A stretch of DNA of 64,000 nucleotides. Origin: Hermatobates lingyangjiaoensis (taxonomy: Eukaryota > Arthropoda > Insecta > Hemiptera > Hermatobatidae). This document shows positions 58,701 through 64,000 of the stretch, in pieces (the stretch's first letter is position 1; each line of letters opens with the position of its first letter). The DNA is taken from the NCBI GenBank assembly GCA_026182355.1, contig JAPFBL010000168.1, positions 385,501-449,500 of the forward strand, in the 5' to 3' direction. The translations under genes and the position numbers were made by a program. The notes below the pieces were generated by a model, which was not told the DNA's origin, did not search any database, and saw nothing but the letters and a program-made list of their open reading frames with translations.

Positions 58701-60190
58701 CACAAAGAAAAGCGTTGTAGCGAAAAACACAGCGGCTATTTGAGTGTTTTTATCTCTGATCTACTTATAAACACATTTCATAGTTGAAATTGTGTTTTGG
58801 CGGTCAGAAGCTCATTGACGAAATAAATGGAGGCATTTGCCATCGACTCAACAGTTGTGTGGGTTCCCTGTAAATAAAACAATCTTTCTAGTGGATTCTT
58901 ATACACCCTCCAGAGTATCTGCTCCCTACAAGGTACCGAAAATTCAAACACTTCGTCCAACTGTTGGAGAAGAAATGCAAAGATTTGTAATATAGTAAGT
59001 GGGAGTCAACGGAAATTGACTTTCTGGTTGTAGTAGGAGAGAAATGTGACTAATTTTTGATTAGGTAATGAGCCACATTACTGGAGACGTCAACGGCACA
59101 TGGTGTCACCCATCCATGTGCTCACGAAGTCAAACAATGCTTAACTTAGGTGATCCAATGGAACAGCTGTATTCGATCGTCCTGCTCTCAAGAGGGCTCA
59201 GCCCCCCCCCCCCCCCCGGGTTCTCCTTCTGAGGGAAGGCAGACCCCCTCATTCCAATATGCCTATCCGTCGGCGCCTCGCCGCAAAAGTTGGCAAAGGT
59301 TACACTAATTGCGAAGACTAACAGGCGGTACGCTTTGTGTCCACTGACCTCACCTGTAGTAAAGACAGGCTAAGCTGGACCCTAGGGGTCCGGAGTTCCC
59401 ACCCGAGAATTCTTAAAATCTTGTCGGTACCACGTGGGCGGAGTGGCCCCTACGGAATCCTTGTGGATTTTCCCATGTCCCGTCTTTGGACATGGTTGGA
59501 CTCGTTGAGGCTGTGATTCATCGCTTAGACTCCCTTGGGAGTCACAGAGTGAGAAGCAGAATCTTCTGCAGAGCAACACATCAAGAGGGAGCTAGACCCT
59601 CGACCTTTACCATTGAGGAAGTCCATGAACTTGGCTGGTGGACTTTAAAACTGGTGCTCACGCTGAAAGTGACCCACTCGGGACCCATAGAAATCGGAAT
59701 TTCATTCTTTGTGGGAACGATCACATCCGCATGGATCCAAGGGTAGTCCTTAAACTGATGACTCGAGTAGGAGTCGGCCAGTTATTTTGATTCAATCGGC
59801 CATCGAAGAGTAATCACAGACCAGTAATGTACAGAATAGCAGGTATGCCACGTACGTATGTTAAATTTAAAAAAAAAATATACTGTGTTATCTTTTATAC
59901 ATAAATTACATCATCTTTATACGTCAGTATGTAAATATTAACTAAGAAAGATTCTATATAGACCTTAAAAAAAATCAAAACCCACAATGCAATGCTTACC
60001 ATTTTAAAAGAATCCGTGAGAGGCTTCATATCACTGAACGAAATTTCTGAAGTGTTGCCAAAATCAAGGAATGTAACAGTGAAGAGGTCTCCACTGACAT
60101 TAGTCACTTGAGCTCTGTAGTAATGACCATCTTCGGGAAACAAGGCAGCAACTACTTCACCGTAGAGAGGCTTTGTCTTCAGGCTTGGAG
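46578..60190 (-). CDS. Tudor domain-containing protein, C-terminal part (7 exons, 5' incomplete)
   Basis: Joining exons 60190-60000, 58303-58190, 57370-57241, 56402-56306, 50991-50846, 49698-49531 and 46765-46578 gives an uninterrupted C-terminal 344 residues. Every intron has GT-AG ends and the phases 0, 0, 1, 2, 1, 1 fit across each junction. The product has two extended Tudor domains, each with a Tudor barrel (YYRAQV...FLDFGNTSEI near residues 25-55; WYRALC...FVDFGSNGEV near 225-258) wrapped by a staphylococcal-nuclease-like fold. Such domains bind symmetric dimethylarginine, usually on Piwi-family or Sm proteins in germ granules. The aromatic and DFG(N/S) residues are present. The first recognisable exon starts in phase 1, so at least one upstream exon is missing. 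Which Tudor family member this is cannot be decided. Confidence 0.85.
47068..47325. mobile_element. possible hAT-like non-autonomous element in the last intron
   Basis: CAGAGCCATCCCTAGAAAGG at the left and the inverted GGCTAGGGCGAACAGGGGCAA at the right are imperfect mirrors with GGGGCCAGGGCC inside, in the style of hAT terminal repeats. The target duplication is unclear. Confidence 0.3.
47863..48204 (-). pseudogene. Tigger/pogo-like transposase C-terminal remnant, possible alternative last exon
   Basis: The open frame reads IEYIVTEKPSSMTLTAFEEW, GDVYDDVTYAGENRVGSDDE and DQPVVSILTNKEIWKTLRVL, ending HYEYESL and TAA at 47865-47863. The pattern 'FxEWV ... acidic stretch ... PxxS ... LRxL' fits the C-terminus of pogo/Tigger transposases as I know them; this is judged by eye. 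The catalytic part is absent. It lies in the last Tudor intron on the same strand. A CAG acceptor with a long pyrimidine tract precedes 48161 in the exact phase needed to follow the exon ending at 49531. AATAAA on this strand (47812-47807) lies about 50 bases past its stop. The ordinary last exon is preferred. Confidence 0.5.
49181..49481 (+). mobile_element. tRNA-derived SINE with exact target duplication
   Basis: Flanked by TTATCGCA at 49173-49180 and 49482-49489. Head GGGGCTAGATTAGTACAGTG, B-box region GTCCGGGGTTCAATACCC, hairpin remnant, body TACCATGTCAGGTACTAG, tail CCACTACAACCTAACCTAAC. It sits in the last Tudor intron, antisense to the gene. The intact duplication shows it moved as a complete unit. 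Confidence 0.85.
49531..49698 (-). CDS. Tudor gene exon: second Tudor barrel
   Basis: Acceptor TTTTCACAG before 49698, donor GGTAAATA after 49531. Encodes DDGLWYRALCIEQF, VIFVDFGSNGEVSHLNIRP and CILKKCQIY. WYRA and DFGSNGEV are hallmark Tudor strands. It ends one base into a codon (G). Two downstream acceptors fit this phase: the exon at 46765 and the candidate at 48161. Confidence 0.9.
50046..50445 (+). pseudogene. mariner remnant, 5' portion
   Basis: GAGCTGTGATCAAGAAGTAA near 50060 resembles a mariner terminal repeat. After a CTGCGCTCTGTATACTCTA duplication the reading QRVCINLCVKNSSQELL parallels the N-terminus at 26.2 kb. The rest of the transposase is missing. Confidence 0.4.
50846..50991 (-). 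CDS. Tudor gene exon: start of second extended Tudor
   Basis: Acceptor GTGTCTGCAG before 50991, donor GTTAGT after 50846. Encodes YLALDSDDGCLLYIQGEF, ISEYCESFAKGF and NELCFVKYN. The 'ELCFVKY' strand precedes the barrel completed by the next exon. Confidence 0.9.
51200..52371 (+). mobile_element. mariner transposon, left end missing
   Basis: The right inverted repeat ends CACACCTCGTA at 52371, the same end as the fragment at 18587. A matching left repeat is not found near 51200, so the 5' end is truncated or too decayed. It lies in the 5.3-kb Tudor intron, antisense to the gene. Confidence 0.8.
51264..52288 (+). pseudogene. mariner transposase, frameshifted (D,D34D family)
   Basis: Across frames: N-terminal VVKFHFKL with frame loss; SRPSTSKTDDNVKKVDNLI and RRLGIRAVAE (second DNA-binding helix region); WFFTYDPETKHQSMHW; VDLHWVPEGQTINQYYY; HQDNAPAHSS; PYSPDLAPCDFYL. 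The second and third catalytic Asp are 34 residues apart, which defines mariner. The position of the first catalytic Asp (usually GDE before WFF) reads VEP, so that residue is lost. Frames also shift near 51300, 51600, 51819 and 51990. The protein is dead. The clean C-terminal frame runs from 51998 to 52288. Confidence 0.85.
52380..54260. other. intronic AT-rich DNA with a dispersed-repeat tail
   Basis: No exon seen. Segment 53500-54190 ends with ACCCACCCACCCACCCAC and CACACACACAGACATC, then a CACTATACTTTACTTATAG palindrome-like tail of a type common in arthropod repeats; a similar ACTTATAGTAAAG lies at 23.6 kb. Confidence 0.4.
54268..54384 (+). repeat. direct repeat S (copy 1)
   Basis: TAGTGAGCTAAGTTTCGTTT to ATATAAGTTACGTACGCTCC, repeated with small changes at 55258-55372, about 1 kb further on. 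Confidence 0.85.
55258..55372 (+). repeat. direct repeat S (copy 2, inside the inverted-repeat element)
   Basis: Same 110-bp block as 54268-54384, with an 8-bp shorter ATTAAG(TGAAG)TATAAA segment and an insertion ACCT near 55348. Confidence 0.85.
56061..56172. repeat. 28-bp tandem repeat, four copies
   Basis: Unit begins GATAACAATTTTTCTTC and ends CATAGGCTT. Starts at 56061, 56089, 56117 and 56145. It lies within the right arm of the inverted-repeat element and is absent from the left arm, so it expanded after insertion. Confidence 0.9.
56306..56402 (-). CDS. Tudor gene exon: linker to second extended Tudor
   Basis: Acceptor GAAAACAG before 56402, donor GTAAGT after 56306. Encodes EGEVYKGDRMKYIDW and TEGSRVNLSIISQINHN. 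It ends two bases into a codon that the next exon completes as Lys. It is too short and lacks a start, so a plain ORF scan would miss it. The following intron is 5.3 kb and carries a mariner and a long inverted-repeat element. Confidence 0.85.
57241..57370 (-). CDS. Tudor gene exon: SN-like segment
   Basis: Acceptor TTTTTTAG before 57370, donor GTAATA after 57241 (a weak donor). Encodes EFEGNDMSSVKLTTKDGLN and IKELVEENWKKFLEEGKDP. Starts in phase 0 and ends one base into a codon, which matches the next exon. Confidence 0.85.
57880..58075 (+). mobile_element. PLE termini in a Tudor intron
   Basis: A family F-like end (CACCGAAACGACGGCATTTG at 57926) and, after TA-rich DNA, a second end with a hammerhead-like motif at 58021-58043 followed by GTGAGTATACCTGTTTC. 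No coding part. Confidence 0.5.
58021..58043 (+). ncRNA. hammerhead-ribozyme-like motif (intronic PLE end)
   Basis: TTGACGA in place of CTGANGA, extra C, stem II GA/TC, GAAA 58036-58039, stem III ATAT, then A. Decayed core. Confidence 0.4.
58190..58303 (-). CDS. Tudor gene exon: IPCCAIKVGL segment
   Basis: Acceptor TTTTTAG before 58303, donor GTAAGT after 58190, phase 0 at both ends. Encodes IPCCAIKVGLSDVPDIN and MKFLNELSEVKKEFFI. The 'CCAIKVGL' strand followed by an amphipathic helix is the SN-like part that follows a Tudor barrel. Confidence 0.9.
59095..59160 (-). mobile_element. 5S-rRNA-like SINE fragment, minus strand
   Basis: Minus strand reads GATCACCTAAGTTAAGCATT, then GTGAGCACATGGATGGGTGAC, matching the 3' half of 5S rRNA (AAGTTAAGC, GGATGGGTGAC). 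It lies in a Tudor intron on the gene strand. Confidence 0.5.
59190..59835. other. GC-richer repeat-like block in intron
   Basis: Begins with a run of 16 C (59203-59218). Open frames on both strands show no domain. It may belong to the same composite element as the adjacent 5S-like head. Confidence 0.4.
60000..60190 (-). CDS. Tudor gene exon: first Tudor barrel
   Basis: Acceptor TTTGCTAG before 60190, donor GGTAAGC after 60000. Encodes PSLKTKPLYGEVVAALF, EDGHYYRAQVT and VTFLDFGNTSEISF, ending at SFKM. It begins with the last two bases of a split codon and ends in phase 0. This exon carries the methylarginine-cage type residues of the first domain. Confidence 0.9.
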
Positions 60191-60199
60191 CTAGCAAAC

Positions 60200-61320
60200 A
60201 AATAAGAACTCAATGAGAAATTTGAAGACCAGACTGAAATGATGACTGCTAGCTTTGTGTATGATGGTAAAAGGAGTAATCAGCATCTGTATATTACTAC
60301 ATTCTGATTTGTAATTACAGAAATAATAACAATTCTAAAGATAGCTCAAAGTTTAACTCCTCAACGCCAGTAAGAAATATTAGACTACCAATCAGGATTA
60401 TACGAGTATAACGATTGGCAGTGACAGAGGCATTTTGAGGGTGTAAACATAGAAAATAGAAAAAAAAAAATTAAAATCATAAAAAGGTAACGAAAAATCT
60501 GAAATTAAGAGTTAAAAGAATTACGAGTTTTTAAGGTCGTAATTGCGTTTATATTTTATGTGTGTAAATACTGTTTTTAAACAGCTTTTTGAGGTTTAAT
60601 ATTTGCAAATTAAAAATAAATGTATTTTAAATTGTTCAAAACGATTTTTTTTATTATTGCTGAAAATTTATTATATTTGTCTGCATAATCAGTTAATTTA
60701 ATTTAATATTTTTTTTATGATTTTAATTATATGAATTTATTTTTAATTTTTTTTGTTTTTTTTCTCATAATGACTGTATATGCATACGATTACTGTAATA
60801 AGATGAAAGTCTGGGACTAATAACGGCAGCCTAAAATTAGATCCTTCATTGTAATTCCATGAAAATAAATATTTGGAGGGGTTTCTAGAATTTTGAAGAT
60901 TAACGGATTATCAAATAGTAGAAATGTCACTATCAGTAAAAGTTACTTCAAAATCAAATAAATGAAAGCATAATTCTTAAAAAACATAATTTTAACAAAT
61001 CAGCATTAATTTTACAACTTATATAAAAAAAAGCATACCTTTGCTAATTTAATTAACTTGGTTCAGATCTTTTTAGTTCTAGATTTAATATGAACATCTT
61101 GTTGATAAGGTAATTTTGAAAGCAGTTCGAAAATGGTTCTTTGCTAACGGTTTTTACAGACAAATCGTTACCTAATAGACTGTTCATAAAAGGTATGCAA
61201 TATGATAAGAATACACGAAAAAACAATCTGGTGATTATACTCCTTATCATAAAAAATAACTTATGATAACACTCTACAAATATAAGTTGTACCGTTGTCG
61301 ACCATGTAGTTTAGTAAACA
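60200..61320. other. no exon recognised
   Basis: AT-rich. The upstream Tudor exon expected on the minus strand was searched for here and not found. Confidence 0.45.
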
Positions 61321-61328
61321 TTCTAAAG

Positions 61329-61994
61329 CAGGAGTGTCAAAGTCAAAATGGACGGAGGGCAACATAAAAAATGTAGCAATAAGACGAGGGCCGGACTGAT
61401 CAAATGTTTATTGAATTTTTTTAAAATGACCACATATATTGTAGTGAACGAAATTGAACCTACTGAAAACCTAACAAATATATTGCAATATGATCGGATA
61501 AATGAAGCAATATTTTCTTATGGCTTTGTCAGTAATTTTTAATTTTCAACAGCACAAAAGACAAATTTCCTTTATATATAAATCCCCATAACATGAACAT
61601 TAAATGTTTGAAGCGGTATTATTCAAGGCAGCATCAGTATATTTTCTCATTTACTCGTAGACATACAGGTTTTCCAGCTAGCTCCGTGAACATGCACTAC
61701 GACTCCCACCTTGTTTGAAACCACCGGTTCTCAGTGCCCGCCTTCCGTTTTGCCATTTTTGAAGGGTATCTGAAAGTTAACTTTTCCTATTATGCTAATG
61801 ACTGCTGATAAATTATGAAATGAAGCCACGCTCGCTGCGTCGCTTTTGCATTGTGGGATATGCAGTACTGGTGCGTGTAAAACTTCTGCAGCCTGCGGGT
61901 CGGTTTTAATAATAAACTAATATCATCCTGCGGGCCATAGAAAACCCTCTCGCGGGCCTGATTTGGACCTCGGGCCTTGACTCTGACATATGGG
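61329..61994. mobile_element. hAT-type MITE with 8-bp target duplication
   Basis: Flanked by TTCTAAAG at 61321-61328 and 61995-62002. The left end CAGGAGTGTCAAAGTCA and the inverted right end CCCATATGTCAGAGTCA share 17-bp imperfect terminal repeats. Inner sequence (CGAGGGCCGGACTGATCAAA, GCGGGCCATAGAAAACCC) is typical of hAT elements of the 'CAGGGGTGTCAAACTCA' group. 666 bp without a transposase frame. Confidence 0.8.
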
Positions 61995-62372
61995 TTCTAA
62001 AGGATTGTGAAGAGTTCACGAAGTAAACACCACAATCAGTTTCTCATCGACGTTTCATCAATACATATTGACATTTTCAACACTATAATACATAAACATA
62101 AATGTCAAAATAATGCAAAATATAAACAGTATTTAACATAATTATAAATATGTTTAGAATCTGTATTATGTTGACATTTATTATTATACATTATAGACTT
62201 CAAAATGTCAATAAAAATTGATGAAATGTCGTTGATAAACTGACGGGTGTTTGCTTCCTTACCAACTCTCCACAAACCTTTAAAATATTTATACAAGTAT
62301 GAAGATTATACTCATACTGCGGTGAATGTATAATACAAAGTCTACCCATGAAATAAGTTTTTTGCAAAAAAA

Positions 62373-62401
62373 CGCTTTTCGAACACTGTATTCATCATCA
62401 G
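62373..62401 (-). ncRNA. hammerhead-ribozyme-like motif (family O, left)
   Basis: Minus strand CTGATGA (62401-62395), extra T, stem II GAA(TAC)/GTTC imperfect, GAAA (62380-62377), then AGCGT. Confidence 0.45.
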
Positions 62402-62487
62402 GTAAATATCTAGTGGAAGGAGTACAAGACCTACTCAGTGAACGTTGTACAGCTCTAGGTTATCCACTCCTTCCATTGGATGATTAT

Positions 62488-62518
62488 CTGACGATGAACA
62501 CAAAGTGTTTGAAACGTG
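62488..62518 (+). ncRNA. hammerhead-ribozyme-like motif (family O, right)
   Basis: CTGACGA 62488-62494, extra T, stem II AACAC/GTGTT within GAACACAAAGTGTTT, GAAA 62511-62514, stem III ACGT, then G. Confidence 0.5.
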
Positions 62519-62584
62519 TAGTTTGAATTAAAAAAAATAAAACTTCTTTTGTGTGGAGACTTTGTATTATCCATTTACCAGAGT

Positions 62585-63595
62585 ATGAGTAAATAACACA
62601 CAATTACGGATTGTACAACTAATGAGTTAAATTTAAAAATTGAGTCTAAATGAATCCAATAACAATAAATATATAATTGTTGTTTCTAAAGGCTAAACGC
62701 CTAACATTATAAGCTTCACCTGCAGAGCTGTTCTAGACGAGGAAAGTGTGGTTTATTATACGGCACCCATATTGCCACGGATCAGTCAAATTATCGGCTT
62801 AATTCTACATTGAGAGCTCAAAAGTTTGTTAGTCAAGATCTAAAATCAGTTTTTGATACCGCTAAGGCGCCGGGCTGCCAACTTACATATTTTCTCCGAG
62901 GAATACCATCATGCACTAAATATTTCCCATCTCTCACATGAAAAAAATAAGATCATGCCCAAGATTCGAGCCTACAGTCTTGAATACTGAATGAAGCACG
63001 CTACCTCTTAGCACATACCTGGCTCATAAGAAATATAACATGTTTTAAACATAAAAATTAAACATTTCACATCATTAAGTCTCTTGGACACATCCTTCAA
63101 ATTATCTTTAGGTGACTTCTCGGAATATTAAGAATAATTAGTGCATAAATTATACATTTAAATATAGAATTAAAGTCACTACTTTTCTTCTAGTTATTTG
63201 CGTTCAGGCAATACCAGGTATTTCTCTGCTATACCAACAAAACATATTTTTATTTTCAAAACATTCCACATAACCCAATAACCCGTTAAAGTGTAATAAT
63301 TTAGTGTGTTGCACTAATTTATTATACACTTGGCCCTCAAATGTCCGTACTAATAGAGACCTAGACAAGTCAGGAAATTGGTGACACTGGTAAGAGCAGG
63401 CTAATGGTGGATAGGGTAGACCTATGAGAAGGGAGGATGGCTAGCCTATTCTCTGCATCTTCTTGCTTTAAATCACAATCACAATCATAAAATACATGTT
63501 AATACAGATAGTTTATGTTTATTATACATTAAAATACGTAATAATAATATTTTTATGCTTAATAAAGGTACACTTGGCTTAAGATAACGTAATTG
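62585..63595. other. no gene seen
   Basis: AT-rich with no recognised repeat or exon on either strand. Confidence 0.5.
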
Positions 63596-63600
63596 GAGTA

Positions 63601-63870
63601 TATTAGAAATAGGTAAAACCGTCATACCTCGTAAGATGATCCTGGAGTTGGAGCGCTTTCAGACGTTGTCCATCTTCGATCGCAACAAACCTACTGAGCT
63701 GTTATATGGGGGGGTGAACTGAACAAACAGCTCAGTAGGTTTGTTGCGATCGAAGATGGACAACGTCCGAAAGCGCTCCAACTCCAGGATTATCTTACGA
63801 GGTATGACGGTTTTACCTATTTCTAATATAAACCATACTAACCTCAGTGGTATTAACAATATGCATGAAA
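63601..63870. repeat. palindromic repeat Q, full copy
   Basis: Arms 63601-63703 and 63726-63828 are almost perfect mirrors around a 22-bp loop (ATATGGGGGGGTGAACTGAAC). A tail CAGTGGTATTAACAATATGC follows and is shared with the collapsed copy at 21.1 kb. The open frame on the minus strand across it is a palindrome artefact. Confidence 0.85.
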
Positions 63871-64000
63871 TTGGAGTAGCCTAGGCTACTCGGTCTCACT
63901 CTGCCCTCATTGTGAATTACCAATACCCGGATGATCATTTATGCTATTCGAAAAGGAAAAAAGTCCAGAAATTTGAAAGTACGGATTTTTGAAGTACGGA
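63871..64000 (+). repeat. dispersed repeat P, cut by the window end
   Basis: CTACTCGGTCTCACTCTGCC then CTCATTGTGAATTACCAATA match 45.73-45.84 kb in reverse. Continues beyond the window. Confidence 0.65.

Larger units (their letters stand above)
62330..62580. mobile_element. inverted pair of PLE-like termini (family O)
   Basis: A minus-strand end (62330-62410) and a plus-strand end (62480-62575) face each other. Both carry ribozyme-like cores and both end in ATAATACAAAGTCT/AGACTTTGTATTAT. The inner part contains CTAGTGGAAGGAGTAC mirrored by CTCCTTCCATTGGATG. Confidence 0.6.

Noticed and set aside
58778..58960. Minus-strand open frame between two Tudor exons
   Set aside because: The flanking exons (60000 and 58303) already join in phase 0 and reconstruct a continuous Tudor sequence; this frame has no Tudor-like residues and would break it.
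59382..59746. Overlapping open frames on both strands in a GC-rich block
   Set aside because: Both strands are open because of composition; no domain seen and the block lies inside a Tudor intron.
63659..63859. 66-codon minus-strand frame
   Set aside because: Lies entirely in the palindromic repeat and reads both arms.
1..64000. CRISPR arrays, prophage, operons
   Set aside because: The tandem repeats present (40 bp and 28 bp) have no unique spacers, and introns, SINEs and mariners show a eukaryotic genome.

Overview
This is eukaryotic, AT-rich, intron-bearing and repeat-dense DNA, most likely from an arthropod or another invertebrate. The evidence is a spliced animal-type Tudor-domain gene, mariner transposons, tRNA-derived SINEs whose 3' tail is a short run of the arthropod telomere-type unit TTAGG, and a very heavy load of Penelope-like elements (PLEs). 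No bacterial operon, tRNA gene, rRNA gene or CRISPR array was found. The species cannot be read from the sequence alone.

Left part (1-31 kb): a graveyard of PLEs. At least a dozen sequence families (lettered A-O here; the letters are mine) are present as 5'-truncated ends, often as two copies facing each other in inverted orientation and commonly bounded by (TA)n tracts. Coding remnants include a degraded reverse transcriptase plus GIY-YIG element at 7.3-9.1 kb and several GIY-YIG C-terminal pieces (1.4-2.5, 12.0-12.4, 14.2, 17.8-18.2 and 18.7-19.0 kb). The repeated termini carry hammerhead-ribozyme-like motifs: CTGANGA, one extra base, a paired stem II, GAA, then usually a 4-6 nt self-complementary stem III. 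Stem II and stem I sequences differ between families while pairing is kept in most of them.

Middle part (31-46 kb): mostly unique-looking AT-rich DNA without a supported gene. It holds SINE copies, a 40-bp minisatellite at 33.5 kb, (CT)n arrays at 33.9-34.3 kb and a few dispersed repeats.

Right part (46.6-60.2 kb): the only supported host gene, on the minus strand. Seven exons with mutually consistent splice phases encode the C-terminal 344 residues of a multi-Tudor protein with two extended Tudor domains; the 5' end lies beyond what can be recognised. Its introns hold a broken mariner, a SINE with an exact target duplication, a long inverted-repeat element, a PLE end and a Tigger-like transposase remnant that is a phase-compatible candidate alternative last exon. 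Beyond the gene are a hAT-type MITE with an 8-bp target duplication (61.3-62.0 kb), another inverted PLE pair (62.3-62.6 kb) and a 103-bp-arm palindrome (63.6 kb).

Tudor proteins of this architecture usually bind methylarginine on Piwi or other germline proteins and help silence transposons. That is a family-level statement; nothing in the sequence links this gene directly to the surrounding elements.
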